Shown here: positions 46,024 through 56,167 of the stretch, piece by piece
How the letters are laid out: every line of letters begins with the position of its first letter
How positions within the stretch are numbered: the stretch's first letter is position 1
NCBI RefSeq assembly: GCF_003397705.1
Contig: NZ_QJVB01000003.1
Coordinates: 248,001-312,000 of the forward strand
Length of the DNA: 64,000 bases
Direction: 5' to 3'
DNA from: Gardnerella swidsinskii
Lineage (GTDB): Bacteria; Actinomycetota; Actinomycetes; Actinomycetales; Bifidobacteriaceae
The notes under the pieces: model-generated
Seen by the model: only the letters and a program-made list of their open reading frames with translations
The model's database searches: none
What the model was told of the DNA's origin: nothing
Position numbers and translations under genes: made by a program

Positions 46024-46107
46024 GCCTCTGTGGCGGAATTGGCATACGCATCAGACTTAAAATCTGACGCCCTTACGGGCTTGTGGGTCCGAGTCCCACC
46101 GGAGGCA
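46024..46107 (+). tRNA. tRNA-Leu (anticodon UAA)
   Basis: 84-nt class II tRNA. The acceptor GCCTCTG pairs with CGGAGGC and discriminator A is at 46107. The anticodon stem TCAGA/TCTGA encloses CTTAAAA, so the anticodon is UAA (reads UUA/UUG). A variable arm (CGCCCTTACGGGC) and a T-arm with loop TCCGAGT are present. CCA is not encoded. Confidence 0.95.
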
Positions 46108-46114
46108 CAAACAA

Positions 46115-46149
46115 AGCGCTGCACAGTTTTTAGCTGTGTGGCGCCTTTT
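46115..46149 (+). terminator. Terminator after tRNA-Leu(UAA)
   Basis: An 11-bp stem with two G-T pairs (46116-46126 with 46134-46144) and a T run at 46146-46149. Confidence 0.75.
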
Positions 46150-46239
46150 GCTTTTCTGTTGGTTTTACCTATAACCCATAATGCGTGCATGTCGACAGCT
46201 TGTGATTACATAGTTATAGACAAAGTAATTGATAATAGT

Positions 46240-46263
46240 GAACCCCGGCTTAGGCTGGGGTTC
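46240..46263. repeat. GC-rich hairpin before the CDF gene
   Basis: A 10-bp stem with one G-T pair (46240-46249 with 46254-46263) and a TTAG loop. No T tract follows, so it may be a transcript-stability or leader element of the CDF transporter mRNA rather than a terminator. Confidence 0.5.
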
Positions 46264-46341
46264 ATTGCGTATAAGGCAAAATGCGAATGATATTGAGAAA
46301 CGATATCGCCCAAATATTTTAATATTTTAGGAGGTTGGAAA

Positions 46342-47373
46342 GTGCATAATCATAACGATGTAATTCAAACTAACGGCACTGGTTCACGCTCAAGCAGTGT
46401 GAATGCAAATGTCAACTCTTCCGATACTAATTACAATAACGCCAACGCAGCTTCCCAAGCAGAAGCAATTCACGCAAGTCATGCACATCAGCATCGTTTG
46501 CTTCTTACGCTTTCTCTTACTGCAACTGTGTTCTTTGCTGAGGTAATTGGTTCTTTCATAACCAATTCCTTGTCGCTTCTTATAGACGCAGGTCATATGC
46601 TTACAGACATTTCGGTTCTTGCAGCTTCAACAGTTACTGCAATTCTTATGCGTCGTCGTCCAAATAGTAAGCGCACGTGGGGTTGGGCGCGTCTTGAGGT
46701 TATTACAGCTGCTGCGGGAGCTCTTATTTTACTGCTTGTAGGAGTGTATGCTCTTGTTGAAGCTGGAATGCGTCTTTTTGGTAGTGGCCATCAAGGCATT
46801 CACGATGTAAATCAGCTGCTATTCTTTGGTATCCTTGGTTTAGCTGCGAATTTAGGTTCTCTTGTAATTCTTATGTCTCAATCGCAAGACAATATGAATA
46901 TGCGTGCTGCTTTTCTTGAGGTTATGAACGATGCTCTTGGATCTGTTGCAGTTGTAGTCTCAGCTATTGTAATGATGAGTACAGGTTGGGCAGGTTTTGA
47001 TGCTTTAGCTGGCGGTATTATTGCGCTTCTTATGATTCCTCGTGCGTTAAAGCTTCTTAAGAATGCTGTTAAGGTTCTTCTTGAGCAGACTCCTGAAGGT
47101 CTTGATTTAAACAAAGTTCGTGAACATCTAGAGCATGTTCCTCATGTTCTTGCAGTTCATGATTTGCACGCTAGTACTGTCTCTACTGGTATGCCGATTT
47201 TTATGGCACATGTTGTTGTGGATCCTAATATGACAATGACTCAATGCTCTCAGGTGCTTTCCCAGCTTCAGGACTGCTTGCGCGAGCATTTTCCTGTTTC
47301 TGTCTCTCACACTACTTTCCAGCTTGAGCCTAAGGGTTATACCACTTCTAGTGCTTCAGAGCATCATGAATAG
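46342..47373 (+). CDS. Cation diffusion facilitator (CzcD/ZitB-like metal exporter)
   Basis: 343 residues. The N terminus is Asn/Ser-rich with a His cluster (HASHAHQH). Six membrane helices follow; the helix-2 site AGHMLTD gives His85 and Asp89. In helix 5 the usual HxxxD is ExxxD (Glu193, Asp197 in FLEVMNDALGS). A cytoplasmic C-terminal domain (about 255-335) follows with HVPHVLAVHDLHA. Exports a divalent metal (Zn, Co, Mn or similar) in exchange for protons. GTG start with GGAGGTTGG upstream. Confidence 0.9.
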   Translation: MHNHNDVIQTNGTGSRSSSVNANVNSSDTNYNNANAASQAEAIHASHAHQHRLLLTLSLTATVFFAEVIGSFITNSLSLLIDAGHMLTDISVLAASTVTAILMRRRPNSKRTWGWARLEVITAAAGALILLLVGVYALVEAGMRLFGSGHQGIHDVNQLLFFGILGLAANLGSLVILMSQSQDNMNMRAAFLEVMNDALGSVAVVVSAIVMMSTGWAGFDALAGGIIALLMIPRALKLLKNAVKVLLEQTPEGLDLNKVREHLEHVPHVLAVHDLHASTVSTGMPIFMAHVVVDPNMTMTQCSQVLSQLQDCLREHFPVSVSHTTFQLEPKGYTTSSASEHHE

Positions 47374-47485
47374 AGTTTATAAGGTTTTGCTTATAAGTCT
47401 TGTTGTAAAGAACGTGACAAGTTTGCATAAATACGTGAATGCGTATTTCCTGTGTCGTAATTGTTTTTGAAGTAAAGTTATATTT

Positions 47486-48394
47486 ATGCCGTTAAAAGAA
47501 CTAATTGATAATACTCACAGTGAGCGCGTGCGCAGACTCGTTTCTTTAGGTCGCGCAAAGTCGCATGATTTGCAGCGTTTTTTAGTTGAAGGTCCGCAAA
47601 GTGTGCGCGAAGCTGTACGTTATGTCACAGATTCGTTATGTGATATTTATGTTACTAAAGATGCTTGTGAAGGTAATGAAAAGGAAAGTTCCCAATTTTC
47701 TTCTTTGCGGGAAATAGTTAAAGAAGCTTTATCTCAATCTTGTTATGTTCATCCTGTTGAGTCGAATATTATGCAAAAAATTAGTGCTGATTCACAGGGA
47801 ATTGTTGCGGTTGTTAATTCGAAATCTTTGGACGATATTTATTTTAGTGAGTTTAAAAATTTGCAACAATCAGCACAAGTGAAAGTAAAAAACGATTTTA
47901 AGCCTCTTCGTATTGCAGCTTGCTGGCAGGTAAGAGATCCTGGCAACGCTGGTGCTATTATTCGTGTTGCAGATGTTGCTGGATGCGATGCTGTTGTTTT
48001 TGTTGATGATTGCGTAAGTCGGTGGAATTCTAAGCTTGTGCGTTCGACTGCTGGCTCACTATTTCATCTTCCTGTAGTGCAATTAAGCGTTCAAGACTGG
48101 TTCGAATGCGCTGCAAAATCAAATATTCGAGTTATTGCAGCTGATATTTACGGAACTGACAAGATTAAACCTGTGCCATTTCCAAAAATTTTAGTCAATT
48201 CCGAGGTTATTAGCAGTTCTTTGGCTATTTTATTTGGCAATGAAGCTAGAGGCTTACCTAAAGAAGTATTGCAACAGGTTGACGATATTTCAATAATTCC
48301 AATATATGGAAAAGCGGAATCAATGAACCTTGCAACAAGTGCAGCAGTAATGCTTATGGGCTTGGCTATGTCGAGTCATGAGCGAAAAATATAA
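47486..48394 (+). CDS. SpoU/TrmH-family 2'-O-ribose RNA methyltransferase
   Basis: 302 residues. An N-terminal substrate-binding domain (about 1-110) begins with RVRRLVSLGRAKSH and FLVEGPQSVREA. The C-terminal knotted SPOUT domain has motif 1 (VRDPGNAGAIIRVADV), motif 2 (LFGNEARGL) and motif 3 (PIYGKAESMNLATSAAV). It probably methylates 23S rRNA; the exact site cannot be read. Upstream of pheS, the usual actinobacterial order. Confidence 0.92.
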   Translation: MPLKELIDNTHSERVRRLVSLGRAKSHDLQRFLVEGPQSVREAVRYVTDSLCDIYVTKDACEGNEKESSQFSSLREIVKEALSQSCYVHPVESNIMQKISADSQGIVAVVNSKSLDDIYFSEFKNLQQSAQVKVKNDFKPLRIAACWQVRDPGNAGAIIRVADVAGCDAVVFVDDCVSRWNSKLVRSTAGSLFHLPVVQLSVQDWFECAAKSNIRVIAADIYGTDKIKPVPFPKILVNSEVISSSLAILFGNEARGLPKEVLQQVDDISIIPIYGKAESMNLATSAAVMLMGLAMSSHERKI

Positions 48395-48464
48395 CTTTGG
48401 GCAATATTTTGCAATATCGTATATAAACAATGAATATACGTATAACACAGATAGGAAGGGTGCT

Positions 48465-49532
48465 GTGACCGATAATAAGCCATTCGATATTAAAGCTGTA
48501 ACTAAAGCAGTAAAAGAAGGTATTGCTAGCGTTACAGCTGCTCAAACTATGGAAGAGCTGAAGGCTGTTAAAACTAAGTATGCTGGCGCGCAGTCAGTGA
48601 TGACTGTTGCAAGTAAAGCAATTGGTTCTTTGCCTGCGGATCAAAAGAAGGAAGTTGGCAAGGTGATGTCAACTTTGCGAGCTGATTTTGGTCGAGCTTT
48701 TGCAGAAGCTACAGAGCGAATTAAAGCTGTTGAAGAGGCTAACATGCTTTCTGCAGAAACTGTAGATATGACTCTTCCAATTAATCGTAAGCCTTTAGGT
48801 GCTCGTCATCCTATTGCTCGTATTATTGAGGATTTTGAAGACTTCTTTGTGTCTATGGGTTGGCAGATTTCTGCGGGTCCAGAAGTTGAAACTGAATGGT
48901 TTGATTTCGATGCATTGAACTTTGGTCCGGATCATCCTGCGCGTCAAATGCAAGATACTTTCTACGTTCAGGGTAATCAAGCTAAGGATGCTGCAGGCTT
49001 TGTCGGTTCAAATATGGTTTTGCGCACGCAAACTTCTTCTGATCAAGTACGTGCGTTAATTGAGCGTGGAGTTCCTCTGTATATTGCTTCTCCTGGTAGA
49101 GTGTTCCGCACTGATGAACTGGATGCAACGCATACTCCAGTTTTCCATCAATGTGAAGCTTTGGCTGTAGATAAGCATTTAACAATGGCTGATTTAAAGG
49201 GTGTTCTCGATCGTTTAGCTGTTGCGATGTTTGGTCCAGATGCAAAGAGCCGCTTGCGACCAAGCTACTTCCCATTTACTGAGCCTAGTGCTGAGCTGGA
49301 TCTTTGGTTCCCAGATAAAAAGGGCGGTCCAGGCTGGATTGAATGGGGCGGTTGCGGAATGGTTAACCCTAATGTGTTGAAGTCTGCAGGTTTAGATCCA
49401 CAAGTGTATACCGGTTTTGCTTTTGGTGTCGGCTTGGAGAGGACTCTGCTTCTTCGCCACGATATTAACGATATGCATGATTTGGTTGAAGGCGATAAGC
49501 GCTTCAGTGAACAGTTTGTAATGGGGGAGTAA
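48465..49532 (+). CDS. pheS: Phenylalanyl-tRNA synthetase alpha subunit
   Basis: 355 residues. A helical N-terminal tRNA-binding arm precedes the class II catalytic core: RHPIARIIEDFEDFFVSMGW in part, TDELDATHTPVFHQCE (motif 2), GWIEWGGCGMV and GFAFGVGLERTLLLRH (motif 3). GTG 48465 is chosen for AGGAAGGG (48453-48460); an upstream in-frame ATG (48378) overlaps the methyltransferase end and lacks an RBS. PheT follows after 5 bases. Confidence 0.96.
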   Translation: MTDNKPFDIKAVTKAVKEGIASVTAAQTMEELKAVKTKYAGAQSVMTVASKAIGSLPADQKKEVGKVMSTLRADFGRAFAEATERIKAVEEANMLSAETVDMTLPINRKPLGARHPIARIIEDFEDFFVSMGWQISAGPEVETEWFDFDALNFGPDHPARQMQDTFYVQGNQAKDAAGFVGSNMVLRTQTSSDQVRALIERGVPLYIASPGRVFRTDELDATHTPVFHQCEALAVDKHLTMADLKGVLDRLAVAMFGPDAKSRLRPSYFPFTEPSAELDLWFPDKKGGPGWIEWGGCGMVNPNVLKSAGLDPQVYTGFAFGVGLERTLLLRHDINDMHDLVEGDKRFSEQFVMGE

Positions 49533-49537
49533 AACTC

Positions 49538-52159
49538 ATGCCAATGGTAGATATTGACTGGCTCAAAGATCATGTTGAAGTGCCAGAAGGTTTAACTTAC
49601 GAACAGCTTGCTAAAGATTTAGTTCGTGTTGGTCTAGAGGAAGAAGAAATTCATACTTCTCAAGTTACCGGTCCAATTGTTGTCGGTTACGTAGTTGACG
49701 CTACTCCTGAACCGCAGAAAAATGGCAAAACTATTAATTGGTGCCATGTTGATGTTGGAGATAAATACAACGATGTTGACGAGAACGGCAAGAAAGTTCC
49801 TCGTGGCATTGTTTGCGGTGCTCCTAATATGGCTGCCGGTGAAAAGGTTGTTGTAACTCTTCCTGGTGCTGTTCTGCCTGGAGATTTTAAGATTGAGCCG
49901 CGTAAGACTTACGGTCATATTTCTGACGGTATGTGTGCTTCAGAGCGTGAGCTTGGTTTGGGAGATAGCCACAATGGCATTATTTTGTTGCGTGAATATG
50001 GCTTCTCTAAGGCTGAATACGATGAGTTGAAGCCTGGCGACGACGTAATGGAGTTGTTGCATCTTAATAAGCCGATTTTGGAGATTAACATAACGCCTGA
50101 TCGTGGATATGCTTTCTCTTATCGTGGTGTTGCTCGCGAATATCATCATTCAACTGGTGCTGTTTATACGGATCCTGTTTCAAAGTTGAATGAGCAGGTA
50201 TCGCAAATTAATGATGAAGGTCACAAGACTTCAGATATTGACGTGAGTATTGAAGATACTAATCCAATTCATGGTGTACCTGGTTGTGATCGATATTATG
50301 CGCGTGCTGTACACGGTTTTGACTCCACTTGTGCAAGCCCACGTTGGATGCAGCGTCGTTTAACGCGTGCAGGTATGCGCAGTATCTCTCTTGCTGTTGA
50401 TATCACTAATTATGTCATGCTTGATTTGGGTCAACCTCTTCATGCTTATGATTTAGACAAAATTGAAGGTCCAATTGTAGTTCGTCGTGCACATGAGGGC
50501 GAACATCTTACGACTTTGGATGGCAAAGATCATGAATTGCATGTTGAGGATTTAGTTATTTGCGATTCTCCTCGTGGAAACCATGGTTCACGCGTGCTTG
50601 GCTTAGCAGGTGTTATGGGCGGCATGTATGGCGAAGTTACGAGTGAAACGAAAAATATTTTGATTGAGGCAGCGCACTTTGATCCCGTTTCAATTGCTCG
50701 TACTGCTCGTCGACATAAGATTCCTTCTGAGGCTTCTCGTCGTTTTGAGCGTGGCGTTGATACCCAATTGCAGCCAGCAGCTGCACAAATGGCTGCAAAT
50801 CTTTTGGAACAGTTTGGTGGAGCTAAGCCATCTACATCGCCGTGTGATGTCAATAATACTCAGTCGCGAAATGTGATTGTGTTTAAAGCTAATGAAGTGC
50901 AGCGAGTTGCCGGTTTGGATGTTGATTTGAATCGCATTAGCGATATTCTTACCGATATTGGTTGCTCTGTTGCTGGTGGTGGAAATGGATCCTTCTCCGT
51001 TCTTCCTCCAACTTGGCGTCCTGATTTGAATGAGCCTTGCGATCTAGTAGAGGAAATTGCTCGACTTGTTGGATATGATGAGATTCCTGTTAAGGTTCCT
51101 GCTGTTCCTGTTACTGGTCGAACTGGCTTAACTGCGCAACAGCAAACTAGACGAGCTATTGCTTATGAGTTAGCGGAAACTGGTTTTGTTGAATCTTTAA
51201 GCTATCCATTTGTTGGTGAGGAAGATATTAAAGCTTTCCGTCAAAATGTGGATGAAGTTGCTGAAGTAAGTGTTCGTATTGCTAATCCTTTAGCTGGAGA
51301 CAGGCCTTGGCTTCGTCGTTCTGTTTTGATGACTTTGGCTGGTACTGTTCGACGCAATCTTCATCGTGGTTTAACAGATATTTCCATGTATGAGCTTGGT
51401 CATGTGTACTTTAGCGATCCAAATGCTCCTGCAATTCCTGCATTACCTGGTTCTGTTAGACCTTCTAATGCTGAGCTTGCTGCGTTGGATGCTGGATTAC
51501 CGGAACAACCTTTGCATGTTGCTGCTTTGCTAACTGGTCATGCTGAAGAAACTGGTTGGCTTGGTACTCATAGAGATGTTGATTGGAGCGATGCTGTTGA
51601 AGCACTCCAGCGAGTTGGTAAGAGAATTGGTGTTAAGTTCATTCTCGAACAGTTTAAAGCTCAAGATGCTCCATCTTCTTGGCATCCTGGTCGTAGTGCT
51701 CAAGTTTGTGTTCTTGCTGAAGATGGTTCAAGCGTCAATCTCGGTGTTGTTGGCGAATTGCATCCACATGTTTGTGAAGCGCTAGATTTACCTAAGCATT
51801 CTGCAGCATTCGAGCTTGATTTAACTGAATTGTTTAAGAATATGATTATGAAGCCTGTTCAAGCTAAACCAATTTCGACTTTCCCTCCTGTAAAGCAAGA
51901 TTTCGCTTTCACTGCACCAATTGAGTTGAAAGCGAATGAATTGCAGTCTGCTATTGAAAAGTCTGCTGGAGATTTGCTTGAATCTGTTGAGTTGTTCGAT
52001 GTGTATGAGGGTGAGCAGCTTGGAGAAGGTTTGCGTTCTCTTGCTTATTCCGTAACGTTCCGAGCAAATGATAGAACACTTTCTGGCGAAGAGATGGAAG
52101 AAGTTCGTAAGAAGATTACGGATGCTGCTGAAGTCTTGCACGCAACTTTGCGAGTGTAA
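49538..52159 (+). CDS. pheT: Phenylalanyl-tRNA synthetase beta subunit
   Basis: 873 residues. tRNA-binding OB domain (about 40-155), B3/B4 editing domain with SIDITPDRGYAF-like text (here EINITPDRGYAFSYRG) and RAVHGFDST, B5 domain (about 420-495), a pseudo-catalytic core, and a C-terminal ferredoxin-fold anticodon-binding domain ending RKKITDAAEVLHATLRV. Works as an alpha2-beta2 tetramer with PheS. GGGGGAG precedes the ATG. Confidence 0.96.
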   Translation: MPMVDIDWLKDHVEVPEGLTYEQLAKDLVRVGLEEEEIHTSQVTGPIVVGYVVDATPEPQKNGKTINWCHVDVGDKYNDVDENGKKVPRGIVCGAPNMAAGEKVVVTLPGAVLPGDFKIEPRKTYGHISDGMCASERELGLGDSHNGIILLREYGFSKAEYDELKPGDDVMELLHLNKPILEINITPDRGYAFSYRGVAREYHHSTGAVYTDPVSKLNEQVSQINDEGHKTSDIDVSIEDTNPIHGVPGCDRYYARAVHGFDSTCASPRWMQRRLTRAGMRSISLAVDITNYVMLDLGQPLHAYDLDKIEGPIVVRRAHEGEHLTTLDGKDHELHVEDLVICDSPRGNHGSRVLGLAGVMGGMYGEVTSETKNILIEAAHFDPVSIARTARRHKIPSEASRRFERGVDTQLQPAAAQMAANLLEQFGGAKPSTSPCDVNNTQSRNVIVFKANEVQRVAGLDVDLNRISDILTDIGCSVAGGGNGSFSVLPPTWRPDLNEPCDLVEEIARLVGYDEIPVKVPAVPVTGRTGLTAQQQTRRAIAYELAETGFVESLSYPFVGEEDIKAFRQNVDEVAEVSVRIANPLAGDRPWLRRSVLMTLAGTVRRNLHRGLTDISMYELGHVYFSDPNAPAIPALPGSVRPSNAELAALDAGLPEQPLHVAALLTGHAEETGWLGTHRDVDWSDAVEALQRVGKRIGVKFILEQFKAQDAPSSWHPGRSAQVCVLAEDGSSVNLGVVGELHPHVCEALDLPKHSAAFELDLTELFKNMIMKPVQAKPISTFPPVKQDFAFTAPIELKANELQSAIEKSAGDLLESVELFDVYEGEQLGEGLRSLAYSVTFRANDRTLSGEEMEEVRKKITDAAEVLHATLRV

Positions 52160-52178
52160 AATATAATATATTTTAGTT

Positions 52179-52229
52179 AATGCGATTGTGCATACGTTCT
52201 AATAGTAGTATGCATAATCGCATTTATTG
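52179..52229 (+). terminator. Terminator after pheST
   Basis: A 17-bp stem with one mismatch (52179-52195 with 52208-52224) and a 12-base loop is followed by a T-rich tail. Confidence 0.8.
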
Positions 52230-52415
52230 TATTATTAGCTCTTTTTCTTTTTATGTAAAGTAACATCTATTTTTTAAATAAAATATAGCATTTTCATGCA
52301 TAATAGATATGTGTGACGAAGAACACATAAATAATTTTTTATGCATGTAGATATGTATACACATATTCGTATATATTTAATTGAAAATATGTTTATGAAA
52401 GGTTTTGATAAAATT

Positions 52416-52955
52416 ATGATGAATCCAGAAACGGATGCAGAATCAAATAACGAAGTGTCAATAAAACAGCAACGTCCTGCAACAAAAGCAGCGCGTTTAA
52501 ACGCTATTGAACAAGCGTTACTGGCAGAAGTGATTACTTCTCAATCTCAACTCGCTAAAGTGTTGGCGCGTCATGGTTTTAATGTTACTCAAGCTACTTT
52601 GAGCCGAGATTTAGATGAGTTAAATGCCGTTAAAATTCGATTAACGGATGGCAGGATTGCGTATGTGCTTGGCGATGGTACTGGCAATCGTCATGCTATG
52701 GATACTGTGCGAATTGATCAGCAAGTTGCTCGCACTTTAGCAGGTCTTGTCACTGAAGTTGGACATGCAAATAATATTGTTGTTATTCACACTCCATCAG
52801 GCGCTGCACAATATGTTGCAAGTGTTATAGATCGTCAGCCTTTGAAAGGTATTTTAGGATCAGTTGCTGGAGATGATACAGTTATTATGGTTTGCGTTTC
52901 AAATGAAGAAGCTGAAAATCGAGCAAATTGGATGCTTTCAGTAGCTTCTCGTTAA
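52416..52955 (+). CDS. argR: Arginine repressor
   Basis: About 179 residues. The N-terminal winged helix (TKAARLNAIEQALL, SQSQLAKVLARHGFNVTQATLSRDL in part) recognises ARG boxes. The C-terminal oligomerisation and arginine-binding domain has VIHTPSGAAQYVASVID and GSVAGDDTVIMVC. The start is uncertain: ATG 52416 or 52419 gives a normal-length protein with AAAGG 12 bases upstream, while ATG 52395 and an ORF back to 52341 add unconserved residues. Directly follows pheT, with no argC, argJ, argB, argD or argF before it. Confidence 0.9.
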   Translation: MMNPETDAESNNEVSIKQQRPATKAARLNAIEQALLAEVITSQSQLAKVLARHGFNVTQATLSRDLDELNAVKIRLTDGRIAYVLGDGTGNRHAMDTVRIDQQVARTLAGLVTEVGHANNIVVIHTPSGAAQYVASVIDRQPLKGILGSVAGDDTVIMVCVSNEEAENRANWMLSVASR

Positions 52956-53035
52956 ACAATTTATTAAAAAATATTGTGGCTATTTAATTAAATATTGCAT
53001 TAAAAAAATAATTTTGCAGTAACGAAAAGATTTAT

Positions 53036-53071
53036 ACGCGTGCAGTGCATTGTTGAGCTGCGCGCGTTTTT
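53036..53071 (+). terminator. Terminator after argR
   Basis: A 10-bp stem with one G-T pair (53036-53045 with 53058-53067) and T run to 53071. argR and argG are therefore separate transcription units. Confidence 0.85.
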
Positions 53072-53178
53072 ATATGTATAACTATAATTGATATATTTTT
53101 TTATATTTTATAATAACTCTTCGAAGATGATAAAAATATAATAATTTTTTGGCGCATCTGTTGATTTTATTTTAGATG

Positions 53179-53184
53179 TATAAT
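53179..53184 (+). promoter_or_regulatory. Candidate -10 box for argG
   Basis: A perfect TATAAT lies 48 bases before the argG start. The best -35-like match (TTGATT, 53161-53166) is only 12 bases away, and at 17 bases there is only ATCTGT, so the promoter assignment is tentative. The following ATTTATTCAATA could hold an ArgR half-site. Confidence 0.35.
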
Positions 53185-53231
53185 ATGCTCTTTATTGTTT
53201 ATTTATTCAATACATGACCTGGGAGGTCACA

Positions 53232-54446
53232 ATGACTAATAAAAAACGTATTGTCTTGGCGTATTCAGGTGGCCTCGATACTTCGGTAGCAATTCCATAC
53301 CTTAAAGAGCAAACAGGTCAAGACGTTGTAGCTGTGTCGCTAAACGTTGGTCAAGGCGGTGAAGCGCTTGAAGTAATTAAGAATCGTGCTTTGGCTTGTG
53401 GTGCAGTTGAGGCATATGTTGTCGATGCTCGCGAAGAATTCGCAGATAATTATTGCATGCTTGCATTAAAAGCTAACGCAATGTATGAAGACGTGTATCC
53501 ATTGGTTTCTGCTCTTTCTAGGCCTTTGATTACTCGCCACTTAGTGAATGCAGCTCATCAATTTGATGCAGACACAATTGCGCATGGTTGCACCGGCAAA
53601 GGAAACGATCAGGTTCGTTTTGAAGTTGCAATCCAATCTTTGGATCCAGAATTAAAAGCTATTAGCCCAATTCGAGACTTGTCACTTACTCGTGATGTTG
53701 AAATAGAATTCGCTAATGAGCACAAGCTTCCAATTGAACAAAGCAAGAAAAGCCCATATTCGATTGACCAAAACGTGTGGGGTCGTGCAATTGAAACCGG
53801 TTTCCTAGAAGATCCATGGAATGCTCCGACTGAAGAGTGCTATTCTTATACGCAAAATCCTCTTGAATCTCAAGAACCGGATGAAGTTAGAATTACTTTT
53901 GAAAAAGGTATTCCAGTCGCAATTGACGGTCATAGTGTAACGCCTTTGCAAGCAATTGAAGAAATGAATGCAAGAGCTGGAGCGCAAGGAATTGGACGAA
54001 TCGATATTATTGAAGATCGTCTTGTAGGAATTAAATCTCGTGAATTGTACGAAGTTCCAGGTGCTCAATCTCTAATTGTTGCACACCAAGAGCTTGAAAA
54101 TTGCTGCCTGGAGCGTGAGCAGCATAGGTTAAAGCGTGCTCTTGATAAAAAGTGGGCTGAATTTGTCTATGATGGTCAGTGGTTCTCTCCAGTTGTGTGT
54201 TCTCTTAACGCATTTATTAATGAAACTCAAGAGCATGTTTCTGGAGAGATTCGAATGACTATGTATGCTGGCAAAGCTGTAGTTACTGGACGTCGTTCTG
54301 AGGAATCATTGTATGACTTTAATTTAGCAACGTATGATTCTTCAGATACATTTGATCAGCGTGCTTCCAATGGATTCATTGAAATCTACGGATTGTCTAG
54401 CAAGGTTGCAGCAGCAAGAGATATGCGCGTTGCAAACAACAACTAA
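53232..54446 (+). CDS. argG: Argininosuccinate synthase
   Basis: 404 residues. Joins citrulline and aspartate using ATP. ATP pyrophosphatase motif [16 protein letters not shown] at the N terminus, then [16 protein letters not shown], and [15 protein letters not shown] in the central domain, with [13 protein letters not shown] text (here [11 protein letters not shown]). ATG 53232 has GGGAGGT (53221-53227). argH follows after 37 bases. Confidence 0.96.
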   Translation: MTNKKRIVLAYSGGLDTSVAIPYLKEQTGQDVVAVSLNVGQGGEALEVIKNRALACGAVEAYVVDAREEFADNYCMLALKANAMYEDVYPLVSALSRPLITRHLVNAAHQFDADTIAHGCTGKGNDQVRFEVAIQSLDPELKAISPIRDLSLTRDVEIEFANEHKLPIEQSKKSPYSIDQNVWGRAIETGFLEDPWNAPTEECYSYTQNPLESQEPDEVRITFEKGIPVAIDGHSVTPLQAIEEMNARAGAQGIGRIDIIEDRLVGIKSRELYEVPGAQSLIVAHQELENCCLEREQHRLKRALDKKWAEFVYDGQWFSPVVCSLNAFINETQEHVSGEIRMTMYAGKAVVTGRRSEESLYDFNLATYDSSDTFDQRASNGFIEIYGLSSKVAAARDMRVANNN

Positions 54447-54483
54447 TACGATATATATAAAAAAGATATAAAGGTAATAAACT

Positions 54484-56001
54484 ATGCACGATGCAACAAA
54501 AGCAGCAGCCGCAGAACTAGAAAATAATGAAAGTAATAATACTAATCACCCTATTGCATTGTGGGGTGGACGATTTAGTTCAGGTCCTTCAGCAGAGCTG
54601 GCGAAACTAAGCAAGTCCACACAATTTGATTGGCGATTAGCGGATGATGATATTGCTGGTTCTAGAGCTCATGCGCATGCGTTGCATCGTGCAGGTCTTC
54701 TTAACGAAAAAGAGTATGCTGATTTATCTTGTGCATTAGATGAATTGCAAAAGCGTGTAGATGATGAAACTTTTGCACCCATTGAGGAAGATGAAGATGA
54801 AGCTACAGCATTAGAGCGCGGTTTACTTGAAATTGCTGGAAATGAGCTTGGTGGAAAGCTTCGTGCAGGTCGATCTAGGAATGATCAAATTGCAGCTTTA
54901 ATACGTATGTTTTTGCGTAGGCATGCGCGCGTTATTGCATCATTATTGTTGTCAGTTTGCCAAGCGTTGCTGAATCAATCAAAAAATGCAAAAGACGCAG
55001 TGATGCCTGGTCGCACTCACATGCAACATGCTCAACCAATTTTGCTTGCGCATCAGTTAATGGCACATGTTTGGCCGCTTTTACGAGATGTAAATCGCTT
55101 CATAGATTGGGATTTGCGTGCAGATGAAAGCCCTTATGGAGCAGGAGCTTTGGCAGGCAATACTCTTGGTCTTAATTCAGAAGAAGTAGCTAAAGAGCTT
55201 GGTTTTTCTAAAGTTTGCGCTAATTCTATAGACGCAACTGCAAGTAGAGACTTAGTCGCAGAATTTTCATTCATCGCAGCAATGATTGGCGTTGATATAT
55301 CACGATTAAGTGAAGAAATTATTATTTGGAATACTCAAGAATTTGCATTTGTTCGTTTAGATGATGCTTATTCAACTGGCTCATCGATTATGCCTCAAAA
55401 AAAGAATCCAGATATTGCTGAACTTGCTCGCGGTAAAGCTGGTAGATTAATAGGCGATTTAACTGGTTTAATGGCAACTCTTAAAGGTCTTCCTACTGCT
55501 TATGCTCGCGATTTGCAAGAAGATAAAGAAGCTGTTTTTGATCAAATTGACACTTTAGAAGTGCTTCTTCCAGCCTTTGCTGGAATGGTAGAAACTATGA
55601 AATTTGATCTAAATAGACTTTATGAACAGTCTTCTACTGGTTTCGCTCTTGCTACAGATATTGCAGAATGGCTTGTAAAAAAGGGTGTTCCATTCCGTAA
55701 TGCTCATACTTTGTCTGGTTTGTGTGTAAAGCGAGCTGAGGAAATTGGGGGAGATCTTGCTGATTTAAGCGATGATGATTTTTCAAATATTCTAAGCGGT
55801 TTTGTTGATAGCGCAGAAATTGCGAATATCAGAACAATATTGACTAGTGCTGGATCTGTGTCTGCCAGATGCGGTCGTGGCGGTACAGCCTTCGCGCGAG
55901 TTAAAGAGCAAATTGTAGAGGCTGAAAATGCAATGGATAATTATTATAAATTTGCAAATTCAAAAAGCGATGGTTCTGCTTATATCTCGCCTATAAAATA
56001 A
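54484..56001 (+). CDS. argH: Argininosuccinate lyase
   Basis: 505 residues, slightly longer than the usual 460-475, with an Ala/Asn-rich first 20 residues. Splits argininosuccinate into arginine and fumarate. Motifs: [32 protein letters not shown], and the superfamily signature [20 protein letters not shown] precedes the start. The fumarate released could feed the FrdA-like flavoprotein, but that is speculation. Confidence 0.96.
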   Translation: MHDATKAAAAELENNESNNTNHPIALWGGRFSSGPSAELAKLSKSTQFDWRLADDDIAGSRAHAHALHRAGLLNEKEYADLSCALDELQKRVDDETFAPIEEDEDEATALERGLLEIAGNELGGKLRAGRSRNDQIAALIRMFLRRHARVIASLLLSVCQALLNQSKNAKDAVMPGRTHMQHAQPILLAHQLMAHVWPLLRDVNRFIDWDLRADESPYGAGALAGNTLGLNSEEVAKELGFSKVCANSIDATASRDLVAEFSFIAAMIGVDISRLSEEIIIWNTQEFAFVRLDDAYSTGSSIMPQKKNPDIAELARGKAGRLIGDLTGLMATLKGLPTAYARDLQEDKEAVFDQIDTLEVLLPAFAGMVETMKFDLNRLYEQSSTGFALATDIAEWLVKKGVPFRNAHTLSGLCVKRAEEIGGDLADLSDDDFSNILSGFVDSAEIANIRTILTSAGSVSARCGRGGTAFARVKEQIVEAENAMDNYYKFANSKSDGSAYISPIK

Positions 56002-56033
56002 TTTTAAAATTAGATTATTAGCTGTCACGTTAT

Positions 56034-56073
56034 AGTGCCAAATATTGTACTTTACAATATTTGGCACTTTTTT
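56034..56073 (+). terminator. Terminator after argGH
   Basis: A perfect 16-bp stem (56034-56049 with 56053-56068), a 3-base loop and a six-T tail. Confidence 0.95.
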
Positions 56074-56167
56074 ATTATGCGTGTCGCCATGTGCTGCAAA
56101 AATTGAAAGGCTTGTGGACGCGCAAAGCGCCCGATATTTATCGGTATTCTGTATTAAGGAGATACGA

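Noticed and set aside
52290-52420. ARG boxes upstream of argR
   Set aside because: Several AT-rich palindromic stretches exist (ATGCATAAT-like), but none matches a full 18-base operator well enough to call.
56074-56167. T-box leader for tyrS
   Set aside because: Only about 95 bases separate the argH terminator and the start, with no T-box sequence or antiterminator hairpin.
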